64,000 nucleotides of DNA, from the NCBI GenBank assembly GCA_019009955.1, contig CM032230.1, positions 1,440,001 to 1,504,000 on the forward strand. The letters are read 5' to 3'. Below, one piece after another: positions 11,166 to 25,100 of this stretch (position 1 is the first letter of the stretch; each line of letters opens with the position of its first letter). Below the pieces are notes generated by a model that searched no databases, was not told the origin of the DNA, and worked only from the letters and a program-made list of their open reading frames with translations. Source of the DNA: Riptortus pedestris. Lineage: Eukaryota; Arthropoda; Insecta; Hemiptera; Alydidae. The translations under genes were made by a program, and so were the position numbers.

Positions 11166-14100
11166 GTCTCAGTAAAATATTGATTGGAAGAATCTTCAAC
11201 TGGCAGAACAGATAGAAATAACTGCTTTAAATTATTGCAATCCTGAATTCACAGATTTACATTTTTCTTTTATATTAAATCTAACAACTAGCTTGATTAT
11301 GTAATGTAATAGTCATGCATTGTGATATTAACACAATTTTATAAGGCTTAATTAATAAACACCATTAAAAAATAAGGAAACAAACTCATTGCTTAATTTT
11401 AATTTTAAGTAAAAGTACATATTTTTAAAGGTAACAGGGCAAAGGGGTTTAAAATAAATATGGCTTTATTAAATACTTGTATGTATTTCAAGTCCAATCT
11501 TTAATTTTCATTTAAAGGTGGTCCAGATTAATGAGAGCATGCTGTATTTGATAGAAGAGTGAGTTATGATGATTGGCGTAATTAAAGTGTGGTTATAACT
11601 CACTAATCCAAGCTGCCCAGTGATAATTAATCTGCTATTCTCTACTATTCGTCTACTTGGCAACAGGAATAAAAGTAAATAAATAAACTTCTTGTTAACT
11701 ATATTGTAAAGATTTTTATTGTAACAATTTATACAAAAGAGAAAGAAAGAGAAAATGCAAAAGGCTTCCTTTTACTAGGCACAAAAAATACAGAAAAACG
11801 TTTTCCAAATCAATAAATGAGTTATTTGAAACAATTATCACATATTGTATACATGAAAATTAATTTGAGTACGAAAACATAGAACTTTTTAAAAACATTT
11901 TTCACCATTGTACATTGATTGAATGAGATCATAAGGTATTAATTGGCTAACTGCTTTATTGTTAATTGCAGATATACATTTAATTAATAATCTGTTTAAT
12001 AATTTTCACTATTGTCTAACTCCAATCCAGAGACAAAATATAAATATATCTGTTTAACATAAAATTAATTACTTCTTTGCCAAACTGACAATTCAAATAC
12101 AAAGTTATGAAGGAGTATGTCAGCAGGTTGCCATGATAAACAATAAAAAATCCAATTCAAACGCACACAATTTAAATACAACATAATAAAACATAGTTAA
12201 AAAATTGACAAAAATACATCTGTATTAAATACATTTTACCATATTACCAACTTAAATTAATATATATTAACAATTTAATTAAAACTATTCACTTTTAATA
12301 GTGATTTAACCTTCTTACTTAACTGAATAAAATTTTAGGAAATTACAGGTATCATTTTTCAAATGTTAGAAGTCATACTATCAGCTATGAAGTTAAATAT
12401 AAGTTAGGACTGCTAATGGGAATATGATTAGGAGTGGTATCTAGATAGCCCAGCTAACTCAAATTTATTAAATTGTATTTCTTATTCAGCCTATAAATAA
12501 TTAATATTCATTTCCGATTGTAATGTATAAAAATACACAACTCACAGAGCACTTTTGGAAGAATTAAATGAACACGTCTCTTTAAAATAATTTAGTGACT
12601 GGCTCATATCCTTATTTTGACATTTTTCTTTTCTTTTCTTTTTTTTAATCTACAAAATTACAAACTTGAGATCATACTAAATCGTTTATTTGGTAAAAAA
12701 CATACTGTTTTATTCTTCATATTAAAAATTATTTTTGGAGGAGGGGATAGTTAAACTTTAAATATATTGAAATTTGGCTAATGCTTTACTTGTGGCAGAG
12801 TTATAATAAGGAGGCTTTGGCTGGAAGGAAGCTTTCCTAAAAATGACATCGTTACCTGAAAGGGATTATGTGTCTTTTTTGTTGTTAGTTAAGGCTCAGA
12901 ACTAAAATAAAAAGCATAAAGTGTGATTCTAGTCAAGCAGAGCAATTTTTTAAATTATAACTCATTAATTCATAGCTGATAGTTGGAATTGTAGAAATAA
13001 GACTGCAGCCGATGGTGTATGGGGATCATCAAACACCTAATCTTAAATACTTCCACTTTACTTCAAGTCCATTAGTTAAGGAATTCATATTGATATCTCG
13101 AGTATCGTTGGCTTACTCTCAGCACACAGTTTGGCTCTGGATATAATTGTAAATTCTTATGTGCTAATAATGTTTTAACACAAAAATGATGTTTAATTAC
13201 TCTTATTTTTTATTGTTTTCATTAATACACAAGGGCACAATGCACCCAGCCTGAAACTCGTTTTATCAGCTTATGCTAAGTTTGTTCATAGGTTCAATAA
13301 AAAAATTTCACGATTTCTTTTTCAAATTTAGGTGGAGTGACCACTTCTGAAGTGGTGTGTACTAAAATACTCTTAACTTACTTAGGAGTGTAAATACATT
13401 TTAAATATTTGTAAAATTTAAGTCGATTATTGTGAAAAAGACTCATATAAAAAAAAATTATCTTTGTAGTGTGGTCTCTAAAGCAATTATTTTTTGGCTG
13501 GATGGAGTTTTTAGCAGATGCTAAAAATACAACCTTTTTGGGTTTCCTTTCCCAAAACACTGAGCTTTGGTATGCATTTAAATAATGTTATTTTGTTGGG
13601 AGATATTTTAACTTGGAAATTGAAGCATACAACAGTTATTAAATACGTAGGCCAATAATAAAAAAAATGCTGAAAAATAAAGAATCTTTTTATAGATACT
13701 GCCAATAGCCTCTAAGTTATAATAATGGCAATATAACACAACGAAAAATAAAAAGCTTGTGGGTCCTAAGAATGCAATTATATATCAGTGATGGATTAAA
13801 ACATAACTCACAGATAAGAATTTATTACTTTATTATAACTAGAGCACAATACTGAGTTAAAAGCAGAGTAGCCTAAAGCCAACAATACACAAATACTAAT
13901 AACATAGCCCCTATAATGGAGTTGAAAGAAGGCCCATATAATGAACATTACAAATGTTTTATCATATAGTTATTACATTATTTTCATACTATAGTAAGAA
14001 TGTAAAAATAAGAAAATATCTAGAGTATAATACGTGACTGAAAAGCCCCCCCTTCCCCCCTCCCTCTGACTCTATGGCATCATTATCGTTATCTAATAAA

Positions 14101-16549
14101 CTAGTTATACTAATATCCATTTTTTTTCACTTATAACCTTGTTTATATAAAATATAGATATATATATATATTTATTATTGGTATTGTCTACTAACTATTT
14201 CTATAATGATTAATTGATTATTGTTTCATGATTGATTATAAGAAGAGACTTTAACAGACTTCCATCATCCTTTGACTCTTTAAGATGTATCATCAATTTA
14301 ATTTTTACAGTTTTAACAATATTTCATAGAATACTTATATAATTAAAGCATTTCATTAACACAACCACTATTACAAAGGGAAGAAAACAATAGGTTTTGT
14401 TTTAACTATTTTCATGATGAATAATAAATTGAATATAGTCAGAATAGAGGTAAGGTGACTAAGCATACTTTATTGGCGAATGTTGAATACTAAGAGAGAA
14501 TAAAATCTCGTAAGTGGTCAACATAAGTCAATCCCTTATTTTTGCCATCCTTTAGACATCATAACGTATAATTACATTATACTCTCATGTTTTGAATGTA
14601 GTAGAAGGCAGATTATAGGGAAAATAATAACAATATCCTTTTATCTAGTTCCCTTGGGTGCAGCAAAGATAGTTACTGATAATTATTAAAGTTGTTAAAA
14701 ACAGCTGAAGATGGTGTGCCCATCTGTTGAAAACAGACTATTAATATGAGGAGAATGTAATTTACCATGAGCCTTTGAGGATACTGAGCCAAATCTCACA
14801 CATTTCCCCGACTTTTCAAGTATCCCATGATAACTAAATGAAACTCGGTTGTACGAAATCGGCCTATGAATGTCCAGGGCCAGTGATTTTAGACATAAAG
14901 TGGGAGGGTACTGCTTCTCCTATATATTTTTAAGTGATAAGGAAAAACAACAAAAAAACAAAATTTGCTGGCAATTTATTAAAAACAATTCCTCAATTGC
15001 CTCACAATTTCGAGGAAGCATCAGAAGAAATGAGACAGCTCAAAGTATGAAGATTGGCAATTGCACTTCTAAAATAAAATTTAGTTAGGATATAGCTTAG
15101 ATCCTGACTGGTACATTATGGCTCAACTAAGTTTATATCTTCCATTACACAAGAAAAAATTGACTGATGGAGTGAATTAGCTGTAAGAAATAAAATACAT
15201 GACATTATTTTTAAGCACCTGAACAAAGCTCTTCACTATTTTTTAATAATTATTGGATTAAAATGTCATTGTATTTCTCTTTTCTGTAAACTATACTCTT
15301 TTTGGAAGGAAATATTTCCTTTCCGTAATTGTAAGTGTTGCTTGAACCTCACCGAATTCCAAACAAATATTCAGAACCACTCAGGTAGCTCACACCTGTT
15401 CTTCTCATATCTCTCATCAATTTAATTTCTCAATTACTTGCATTTCATGTTTAGGACTGGAGTCTGGGAGTGAGACCAACCCCTGACTATAATTGGGACC
15501 TGGTAGCTTGGGAAGGGGGCATTTAGCTAAGTAGGATAGCTTGCTGTGTAATCTCCCTCAGCTCTAAATATAATCATCTATGTGACACGTTAATAGGACA
15601 ATGCTATAGTAACCAATATAGTAGTGAACAGCTGAATAGTCATTTGATATTGGGCCAATTAGAATCTACAAGTACTTGCTTACAATAGAGATCCCATTTT
15701 TTTTTTTTTTTTTTAATAAATAAATTATACATTGCTGTTACAATATCTATGCTTCAACAAAGAACTGTAAATGGAAACATAAGTTATTTAATTTACCCAC
15801 ATTATCTGCTCTCTTAGAGTAGATTAATGGGTTTCTTCTTGAATTCTTTAGCTGTTCCTGAGCCCATCCTGCTTTGGTAAACCAGGAGAACTAGACCTTC
15901 TCGACTGCCTGCTTACCAGTTATGAAACAATTTAATTACTCTAAGCTTGCTAATAAAAAAAATGAAATTTGCAGATAAATGAATGAGTAGTTCAAGATCT
16001 ATATATCTGGGACATTTAGGCCAGATGTTAAGACACAAAATGCGAATGAATTGAATGGTGTGGTTTCTAGAAAGAAAAGGTTAGGAACATCTGGCCTTTC
16101 TCATCCTTTCCCCTATTTTGTTTTTTTTCTTCAACTTTCTAATCAGTCTATCTATGGACTGTTCTCAAGTTTCTCAGTCTAATCCTAGTCCTTCTGTGTT
16201 AGAGTTAGTTTGCTGCCTTTGTCTATGTCCCCCCTCCCCCTCTTAGTTATACTATGTCCTCTGCCCACCAAAGCTGCTTTTTACATTAATCACAGACATT
16301 CTATTCTTGTGACTTTCTCAATAAGAGCAACATTCGCCTTTCCTTGAAATATGTATTCACTTTTCAAGTCTCATCACCTTCCCTAATGTTTTCAAGATCC
16401 ATATTATTCTAGTTAGTATCTAAATTTCCACTCTATTAAAACAGCCCTTGCTGGCTAAGGGCTTTCTAGTTTCCAGAGGTACTTCTCTCCACAGAATACC
16501 ATAAAGAGTGCTTATAGCCATTTGTTGCTATTTACTGGAGTGATATCAC
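11166..16549. other. No gene recognised; AT-rich intergenic DNA
   Basis: Scanned on both strands. It contains only short open frames without recognisable domains, homopolymers (a 17-T run near 15698) and a C-rich patch at 14046-14063. No strong inverted or tandem repeat was noticed. Confidence 0.45.
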
Positions 16550-16553
16550 TTAA

Positions 16554-16625
16554 TCCTTTAATTGTGCCGAAGCCACTATAGTGGCTTCAGCCAGGACACT
16601 ATAGTGGCTTTGCGTAATTAAAGGA
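16554..16625. mobile_element. 72-bp hairpin MITE with TTAA target
   Basis: Second copy of the tiny hairpin element, with TTAA on both sides (16550-16553, 16626-16629). Its ends are TCCTTTAATT and AATTAAAGGA, and its interior holds CCACTATAGTGG and CACTATAGTGG. The outer arms differ from the 6523 copy, but the CACTATAGTG core is conserved. Confidence 0.7.
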
Positions 16626-16750
16626 TTAAAGTTATTTCAATCTTGTAAAATAAAAGTTTTATAGTTTCAAAATGAGTTTTGAATAAATTATTTAACATTT
16701 TAAGAAGTTCTTGTAAGAGAAATGAAAGTTCGAGTGAAACATAAAAACGG

Positions 16751-16977
16751 GGCTCAGGTTAGCCATGCGAGTTAAAGCGTTGACCTTAATCTCACATGGT
16801 AAACCAAGAGTGGCGAGTTCGATTCTCACCTGGGCAAAGGAAATTATTTAGTGACGAAATTCATTAAATAACATTTTAAGTCCCACCCTGGCTAGAGAAG
16901 GGTGGTAACCTGTAGATAACCCGTCCCAATTAGCCTGAGTTGCAAAAAGTGGATGTTAATAAATAATAATAATAAAA
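16751..16977 (+). mobile_element. tRNA-derived SINE, full length
   Basis: The head has a pol III A-box-like word (TTAGCCATGCGAGTTAAAG) and a B box (GAGTTCGATTCTC near 16815). A unique body (TTTAGTGACGAAATTCATTA; CCACCCTGGCTAGAGAAGGG) and a (TAA)n tail ending near 16977 follow. The same structure recurs at 39990, 44190 (-), 50795 (-) and 52182 (-). Confidence 0.8.
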
Positions 16978-16979
16978 AC

Positions 16980-18092
16980 GAAGAAGAGAATGATAAAACA
17001 CTTTGTTTCAAAACTTTAAAAACATTCTTTTTGTCCTGATAAATATTTGAGTAGGTTGAAAGTACAGGCTCTGTGGGACACTAGCCATGGAGCCTGCCTT
17101 CGATGCCTGGCTTTTCACAATTACAATTTTTCTTGTATGCTAATTTGGTTGTAAATATGGAACTATTACCATATCTTGTACCATTTTCTAAAGGAGAAGT
17201 ATTTTAAAGAAATTTATGATTATTGGACTTTAGAATGGTGCCAAGTATTAGGGATGAGGGGTGGGTTCTTCCCATCTATCAATGTAGTAATGTCCCTACT
17301 TCCACTTTCGACTCTCATAACAAACATTCTTCTTATCTAATATAGGTAGATTTTCTAATTAGAATATTATGACAGAAAACATCTTAATCAAGGGAAGCAT
17401 ATTTTTCTTATCCCTTCTTTTTTCGACTGTTAGTACACTAACCCTCCTTGTCAAGTACATCCATACTCAATACTTTGTCATTTTATTTTATTTTTCCTAC
17501 TTCTAGAACTACTTTGTTTGGTATTGCCTGTTGAAAGAAAGAAAAGAACAGAAATCCAGAGTATAAAAGTTTTCTTTTTTACTTGCTAGTACAAAGTAAA
17601 AGAAGTATTATAATTGCAAGAATTTTCAGATTTGACCCTCCCTGATCCCATTTTGCTTAGTTTTGGCGTGACGTCTGTACTTATCTCAATAACTACAAAT
17701 TAGTCGTAGAATGTTGAAATTTCATATTTGAGATTGTTGCAATGTCTAGTTGTTCAGTTCTCCTTTTGATCAAAATCGACTAAGGTGAAGGAGAGCTTTA
17801 ATGAAGGGTGAAATAAAAAAACTCAAATTTCTCCATTTGTATTAGAGATACAAAATCTCTTTAGGTCTTATTTTGTTTATCATAAAAATATCTATAAATG
17901 ATGTTCTATGACATTTGTCGATGTGATGTATTAGAATAGAGATATTCCGTAGGACTTTCACATGAAATCATTTTAAATAAAATACAACCTAAACTTTTGT
18001 TTAGTTATTTAATAGGAGTACAAGTAAGCCTTGCAGTGCCCACATCAGATGTTTTTGTATATGGATACAATACTTATATTTAGTAGTGGTTT

Positions 18093-18127
<35 letters not shown>

Positions 18128-18187
18128 AAAAAGGTCATGTTATTAACTGAATAGAACCTACGTTGAAAATGACTTTTAGTAGCGGAT
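16980..18187. other. No gene recognised; includes (GA)n at 18096-18122
   Basis: AT-rich DNA. The block at 17690-17975 has an HLE-like feel (TAATGAAGGGTGAAATAAAAAA, GAGATATTCCG) but is too diverged to assign. Confidence 0.35.
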
Positions 18188-18193
18188 TTGGAG

Positions 18194-18370
18194 ATGTTGC
18201 ATTATAACTCTCCTGTCGCCTCTTACAAGGGACAGATAAGAGTAAAGAGAAAGGCTGGATTAATAGACGTGAAGCCCAAAAGCATCATCAAACAAGACAT
18301 TAAGGGTCTGGAGAACAAACTATTTCTATACCAGATAAGTGAGTCAACCCAAGATAAACAGAATTATAAG
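18194..18370 (+). CDS. Possible exon of unknown gene
   Basis: An open frame from ATG at 18194 gives a 59-residue, lysine-rich stretch (KGQIRVKRKAGLIDVKPKS in its first half). It stays open to a good donor context, AAG|GTATGT at 18370/18371. No domain is recognised and no partner exon is seen. It could equally be a chance frame. Confidence 0.2.
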
Positions 18371-18408
18371 GTATGTTTTCAATCAATGTATATATGCATA
18401 AAAAAAAA

Positions 18409-18440
<32 letters not shown>

Positions 18441-18446
<6 letters not shown>

Positions 18447-19338
18447 GTAACCTCTGTCTGTACATTGAATATTTTCTCAAAATTTCATGATACATTTTGT
18501 TTTATATGCCACTGACACGATATTTGTAATTTGTAGCTTCGGTGTCTGTTTGTTATGTTTTCATGCCCAAACTAATGAACCAAATTGTATGAAACTTGGT
18601 ACATATATTACTATTAACCCAACTTCGACTTAAGGCTATACTAATATTCTGTGAGACAAATAGAAGTGGAGGTTGCACCGATGCAGCCGAACTCAGCATT
18701 ACTCGGTTGTGAATTAGCATCAACTCTTCCATGATTATAAGCTATATTAAAATTTCTAGGTATGAACATGAGTGGGGGTTTATTAATAATAATGAAAAAT
18801 CACCATACGTTATTGGTATTGGGTTTTCAGCAAAAATGCGCCTACAAACATTTTTATTTTCTTATTTAGAGTAACTTTTGTTCTATAAATTTCATCAAAT
18901 AATAATCAATAGACATGATATGCACATTAAACAGTGCTTTATTCTGGCATATTACGACAAATGGCGTAATATTCTAAATTTATATGATAGTTCTAAGTAC
19001 GATTCGCATTTGTGAGGAGATAATGAATCTCGGCCCCCCCCCCCAATCTTGTTACTTTCTAAATCTAAATTAAGTCATGGTGAAGTAACATTCTGTTGGC
19101 TTAATAACTCAAGACCGGTTAGAATAACTCAAGTTACAACAAATGCTGAAGTTGCACAACATGCGGAAGCTGAAGTTGTGCAGAGACAGTGAGAGTCAGC
19201 ATAAGGGGTTAGCGATGACTCTAAACACTGAGATGTGGCAATATAAAAATACTTTGCATAGTAAAGCCTTGCCAAAACAAATACCGTAATTATTCAGCCT
19301 CTAATATTTTCCCAAGCAAAGCCGGGTACCTTAACTAG
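18441..19338 (+). mobile_element. Helitron, family B, near full length (about 900 bp)
   Basis: The 5' region (ATAAAATTGTAACCTCTGTC) is matched by the inverted copy at 39287-39556. The 3' end is TTTTCCCAAGCAAAGCCGGG, a spacer, and CTAG at 19335-19338 followed by T. No Rep or helicase coding, so non-autonomous. A TA tract lies immediately 5' and HLE-1 3' module sequence immediately 3', so it sits in an HLE-1 microsatellite position. Confidence 0.7.
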
Positions 19339-19450
19339 TATAAATATAAAGTTGAATGGATCTCATATTTTTTCTATACAAGGTAGAATCAGTTAGCATT
19401 TAAAGACAATTTTGGGAGGAGGAAACCAGCTGCTCAAAGATATGGATAGG
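19339..19450 (+). mobile_element. HLE-1, old 3' module
   Basis: AAGTTGAATGGATCTCAT, GGTAGAATCAGTTAGCATTTAAAG and GGAAACCAGCT are diverged forms of the HLE-1 3' module, directly after the Helitron end. Confidence 0.5.
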
Positions 19451-19700
19451 ATAGTGAGATTTAGCACCAGTTAATTTAATAATTTTAACATTTATGGTAT
19501 TGACTAATACTCCTCTAGTTCTACCTTAGCCAATATGGAAAATTAAGTAAATCCACAAAAGTAGGCACTAATAAAATCTGAATACATTTCATTTTCCAGA
19601 GGCCTCCTCCTAGCTCCACTTATGTTTGTAAATGGATGCCTCCACATATATACTCAAATAAGCTTCACACCCATCTTCATGTAAAGAAGTGTTTAGCACA

Positions 19701-19793
19701 TTTCTCTTCAAAGGGAAATCAGCTATTGAGGTTATACTAGAGGCAATTTTCAAAACGTTTCATCAAATGACCACCAATACTACCTAAGAAATG

Positions 19794-19854
<61 letters not shown>

Positions 19855-20311
19855 AATATAAAATTGGTTGTTAACGGTCTAATGCAAGTCTGTTTGATCA
19901 ATACTGAACTCCACAATTAAACATTTTATATAAGAATAAAGAACAAGTTTGTGAATGACTGATATCAGAGAAATAGGAGTGGGGCATTGAGGAGGGGGGG
20001 GGATAAAAAAATTGAAATATCTCTGTTATTATGAGCTGGATTGGAGAATGTTCTATAATCCATATTGTTAAACATTTAATGCTGTACAATTGCTGTTAAA
20101 TGAGTTGTTTGTATTTTTTCTGTTTTCTGCCTATAGTTAACCTCCTCTCCTATTCATGCAATTTTCACTTAAAATGACTATCACTATGTATCTCATTCCA
20201 AAATAAAATGTTAAGTTGTGTTTTGTAGGCTCTTTGTTACTGGCATGTCTTTCCACCACATCTAAAGTCTGCTTAGATTGCACAGCACTCGCATGCGTGA
20301 TGGACTTTTTA
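19701..20311 (-). mobile_element. HLE-1, complete inverted copy
   Basis: Reading + strand: 3' hairpin remnant and AAATCAGCTATTGAGG, the reverse 3' module, a (GT)n(TA)n(CA)n tract at 19795-19854, TGTTAACGGTCTAATGC, and a G-rich tract at 19992-20000. Then comes the core and, near 20270-20305, GTCTGCTTAGATTGC plus TGATGGACTTTTT, which is the 5' terminus. The mini-hairpin region is altered. Confidence 0.65.
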
Positions 20312-23300
20312 AATGCAACTTCCTAAAACAGTTGGCAACTGATAACTCTTTTGCCATCCCAAATTAGCTAGATTAATTTTGTATTTTTAATATTATTTAT
20401 TCAGTATGGGGTTTTATCCAGAATTAAAAATTTGAGGTAGTTAGCAAAGATGGTCATCAGCAACACCAATTGGGAAGCTAGGGTCTCCAATCAAACTAAG
20501 AAGTCTATCCGTTTTAGAGCAGTAATCCCTCCCCCATTTCTTGATATCCCTGTGATTTCAAATTGAGCACTGAAATTCCTCTGAGCACGATAACTCCAAT
20601 ACCTAACTGGCCGAAATATAGTCTTGGCACAAATTCGTGGAAACAGCTTTCAGTTATTGTTTTAAATATGTAGAGGAAACATCCCACAATTTAAAGTAAA
20701 GCCTAGATGTATTGCATTAAAAATAAAGAAGTTTTTACATAATATAAATCTTGCTTTCTGTGAAAGTCAAGATATATTTAGGTGAACTTGAGTCTACCAT
20801 TTTAGCCACATGAAATTATGCAGGTACACTTAGCTTTTATTCACTTCACTCATTGTAATTTGTGAAATATAACTTAAATACAACAATGTCTGCAGTAGAA
20901 AGTACCAGGAACCACATTTATAGAAAAATAGAGCCACTATGGGAAGTATGTAAAATAAATACTCGCAAAGGAGAAATGGAATTATAGAAAATAGAACAAG
21001 AGCGATCCGTTATATATGACTACAGCAGGTCATGGAATAAAATAACATGAATAATCAGTGTAACAGGACAGTTGAAAGGTATAAAACAAACAGGGATAGG
21101 AATAGATTACAAGAAAGAATGAACAACTGAAACTTCACACCAGCTGTCATTAAACAGAGTAACATTTTGTTCCAGAAAAAGGGACCAATTACATTAGAAC
21201 CACATTTTCATGTAAACGTTCTCTGATCCAAAATGAGGAGGCCAAATGAAAATGGGAAAACTTACTGGTTTACTGTACAATAAGAGAGAGCATTTTGTCT
21301 CTCCCTAGCAATTGTACTCTTGGCACGTACGGATTAAGGGAGCAATGAGGGAGAGCATCGATTCTCAGAGGGGTTTCGTTTCTCCTTAACTATGACCAGC
21401 CAATCATAGCCTTACCACATATTATTCTGATGTCTTCAAAATCATTTTCATTTACTTAATATACAAGAAAGATTCTGAAGTGTCTCGTTTGGAGAAAAGA
21501 AAAAGAACCAACAATAAAAAAAAGACTAAAAATATATTGGTCATTTATGTTAATAATAAACATAGGCATTACCTTATCGTCATGATCATACTATGAAACT
21601 TAACATACTTGTAAAAAATTAATTAATTTGTTGACTATCATAAAACTTATATATTAAAGATAAGCAAAACATTTAAAGCTATTACACTAATTCAACAACA
21701 GAAGAGTATTATCCAACTTAACAATATTAATAAAAAAAAAAAAAAATAACAAATGAAATTGATAATATCACAATAGATTACTTGCTAAGCAAGCTCTGAT
21801 TAATTTCAAATAGATAATGAGTATCACCAAAATTGCACATTTAGTTTGTTTACTTTTTCCTTTCTGATTCACAATATTTATACAGGTACTCGACGTATGA
21901 CATCCAAAGAGCCAAAGGTTTTCTTGTTTGAGACTAACTTTTATTCTTAGCAATGTATAAACCTATTCCAATTTAGGAAATAATTATCAATCACAGGTCA
22001 TGATATATCATTATTATTAAAATAAAATAACAACATACTGTTAAAGTCGTCTTATATTTAAATATTGATAAATACAAAATAATACTTATTGATTTGAAAT
22101 TGTCAATTTAAATTAAGCACAACCAAAATAATCTAAAATTAACGACTAGCAAAGGAGTGATAAATGTATATTTATATATGTATATATATAGACAGAGAAC
22201 GACATCTATAATAATTTAAAAAGAAGTTGAAGCTAGTGATGAAAGTGAAGGAACGAGAAGAGAGATATGAGTAAGATTTAGAAAAGGGTTCAAGCTAACA
22301 ACACCAAAACCAAATTCATGTCCAACACTTAGGGCAATCCTACATACATACACAAATGGAAAAGATAAGTGTTTAGAGGGTTTCATTCCAACAACATAGG
22401 AGCAATGAACAAAAACACAGCTTAAACTTCTTCATTTTATATAGTATTGGAAAATTATTTCCACATGGTTTTTTTATCAAAACATTTTCAGAGTAGTATA
22501 ATTGCTGTTTGGCCAAATAAATTAAAAAAAAAAATCTAAATTGTTAAAAAAACTAGCCTTATACATTTTTTTACACCAAAAACGATGAATAATTTTGATT
22601 TAGGACATCAAAAAATCCTAAAAGTTGGAATTAATAATTTTATTTTTGTTTCAGATCCTAGGGTCCATTGGATGAGACGTTGATCAAATTTTTCTTCTAT
22701 GTGACATGAAGTATTGCTAAAGAAATTGAGATCAAAATCTGTAACAGCCATTCCAAGCACACCCATTGCAATCTGAGAAAATAAAGAAGAAGAAAGACAA
22801 AGGCAAGCATTGCTTAAGCTAATCGATCTACATTCGAAAGGAATCATTTCAAGCCTGACTAATTGTGAACGGTGGCTTCTTTCGTTAGCACTCATTTCAA
22901 ATTAGTGCCACAGACCTCAAATATTAAGAATTTATTAGGAAGTTGTGTTCAACTAATTGTCCATGCATAAGTAAGTCCTGAGAATTGTGGTTCTAATCAC
23001 ATCAATTACAGATTTGGTTTTTAATAATGATGATAAATTCCGAGTCGTGGATTCGATGGTCATGTGGGCAATAGGAAACTACTTAACGATAAACTCACTA
23101 AATAAAATTATTATTTCATTTAGTAAGTTCATCACTAATCTGTGTTCATAGATAGCCCTACTATTCTCACAACGAGGTAAACATTCCTTTTCTCAATTTT
23201 GTTTAAAATCATGCACCTTCTCATTAAGTAGTAAATTTTAGTTTTGTCTGACCATGATACAGTTTGGAACAGAGGAAAGTGTAAATTGACTCAGAATACA

Positions 23301-24515
23301 AAAAATTACTAAACAAAAATAAAACATGGGAATCCATTAAATATGAGCATAGAGTTTCTTACAGAGAAGATGGAGTGAGTGAGAACTATTGCGAAGGTAG
23401 AAGAAAACATACCTGCCAATTCTTCTAACAAGGAAATATCCAAGAGATGTCACTACATATTTTGCAAGGTACATTAAATAATTCACAAGAGATCATGATA
23501 GTTGGTAATATTAAATAGGGTCAATCCATATTCAGCCTCAAACCATTTAGAGTAAAGGCATACATTTAGATATCTTAGAATATTAAGAGAAGTTGAGAAG
23601 AGAGTTTGCCTGAGCAACCTAAATAAAATCATTGTGGTTGTCGAGTAGGGCACATCTCCAGCAAATATTACCAACAATATTTTTCTGATTGGAAAATCAG
23701 AACGCTTTCCCAAAACACTCAGTCACTACTTTAACCACAACAAATTTCAAGAACATATGTAATGTAATTTTACCGGAGTTTCACAAAAATTGGTAGGTAT
23801 GAATGTATCTACCTGAGAATGATAGTTTGTTAGTTTTGACAATTAAAAAAAAAAAAAAAAGTTTTAATAAAATAAAGCTATTTAAAAACAATTCAGAATG
23901 AGGCAATGACACATCTAAGTACATAAACAGTTAGTGAAATAACACATATGACATGAAAATAGAAGAATAGGAATGAACTGAACATGTTATGGTTAACAAG
24001 AAGAAAACTATAAACCAAACAAAACCAGTTTAGAACTGTTTGAAGTAACCACTGTCCATCTTAGGCCTTACCGAATGATCTAAGTACATAACCACATCTA
24101 AGCTGGGGACTAGCTTCTAATTAAATTAATATTTAATACATTCATTTTTCTATAAATTTCAACAAAAATTAAATTAACTTTACTTTATTTATGAATTATA
24201 AACTTAAATTAATTCTATAAATGACCCTTCAAGCCTGCTTTATGGCACATATTCTTGGCAAGCACACATCACAAATACAGATATCTTAAAGTAATGAAAA
24301 CACAAACTTATATACCCATAATATGAAAAGAGTGATTTAGGTTGATCAAAGTATATGTTTTTTTCACCAATGTATTTTTAATGAAGATGGACAGAATAGA
24401 GTACGAGTGATAATTAATACGAGTACACAGGTTGGTGACACATTCAATAATGAAGGAGTAATATTTTTGTTGTGGGTTTAGATGATTAGAAAAATGCTTG
24501 GAAGAGTATGATGTA
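20312..24515. other. No gene recognised
   Basis: Long AT-rich stretch with short random frames. A decayed SINE scrap lies at 23036-23110 (GTCGTGGATTCGATGGTCATG, then GGGCAATAGGAAA). No domain-bearing frame was found on either strand. Confidence 0.45.
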
Positions 24516-24669
24516 TAAAGCCTAGTCCACATCAGTAGACCATGTTGCACGATTTGGCTATAGACGGTTTCGAGACACGGTCTATAGACTGTCTAGAGAC
24601 ACTGTTCATTGTCTCGTCTAGTGTCCACACTACGATGGAAATTTCTCAGTCTCATGTTCACAGTCCGCC

Positions 24670-24910
24670 ATGGAGGACTTTGTTTTGTGTGGAATGAGTT
24701 CCTGCTTAGTGGTAATTATAAGTGAAACTAGATTCGGTAAAGCTCTATTAAGTAAATTAAGATTGGAAGACGCCTTGGGTTTTCGGAATTTTACCCGGCT
24801 GACGACTACTGATTTTGAAGACTTGCTTCTGATGGTTGGAAGAATAATAATGAAGCAAGATACAAAGTTTAGGGAAACCATCCCAGCTTCTCTTCGACTG
24901 GCAGTTACAC
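24670..24910 (+). pseudogene. HARBI1-like transposase N-terminal fragment
   Basis: The reading contains FRNFTRLTTTDFEDLLLMVG and ETIPASLRLAVTLR, the N-terminal region of PIF/Harbinger transposases. It runs straight into unrelated residues after TLR because of an internal deletion, so the DDE catalytic part is missing and no nuclease can be made. Such transposases normally act with a MADF/Myb-like partner, whose remnant lies just downstream on the other strand. Confidence 0.75.
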
Positions 24911-24911
24911 T

Positions 24912-25100
24912 GCGTTTGAATGATGTTTTTAAATTATGAATTTTCTTTTCTACGTCCGACACTGTCACATTGTACTTTGCAGCCAGAGATTCGAGGGCTG
25001 CTTTTTTTTCAGCCGGTTTTTATAATGAGGTCGTAACATCCCACAAACAATAAGATACATGGTCATCTTCAATAAGACTCAAAACTTTTTCATTAGGCCA
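24912..25100 (-). pseudogene. MADF/Myb-like DNA-binding protein fragment of Harbinger element
   Basis: On the - strand the frame reads SLIEDDHVSYCLWDV, a stop, then KKAALESLAAKYNVTVSDVE and KKIHNLKTSFKR. This is the pattern of a MADF domain: an early W, a helix with Ala/Leu repeats, then K-I-x-N-L-x-T-x-F. PIF/Harbinger elements commonly encode a MADF or Myb-like second protein. One in-frame stop and truncation at the deletion junction make it a relic. Confidence 0.65.

Noticed and set aside
16751..16830. A true tRNA gene
   Set aside because: A and B boxes are present but there is no cloverleaf acceptor pairing that I can draw, and the head is joined to a SINE body and TAA tail in several copies.
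24670..24939. A live 89-aa host gene
   Set aside because: It is the truncated N-terminus of a Harbinger transposase inside terminal repeats with TAA duplications.
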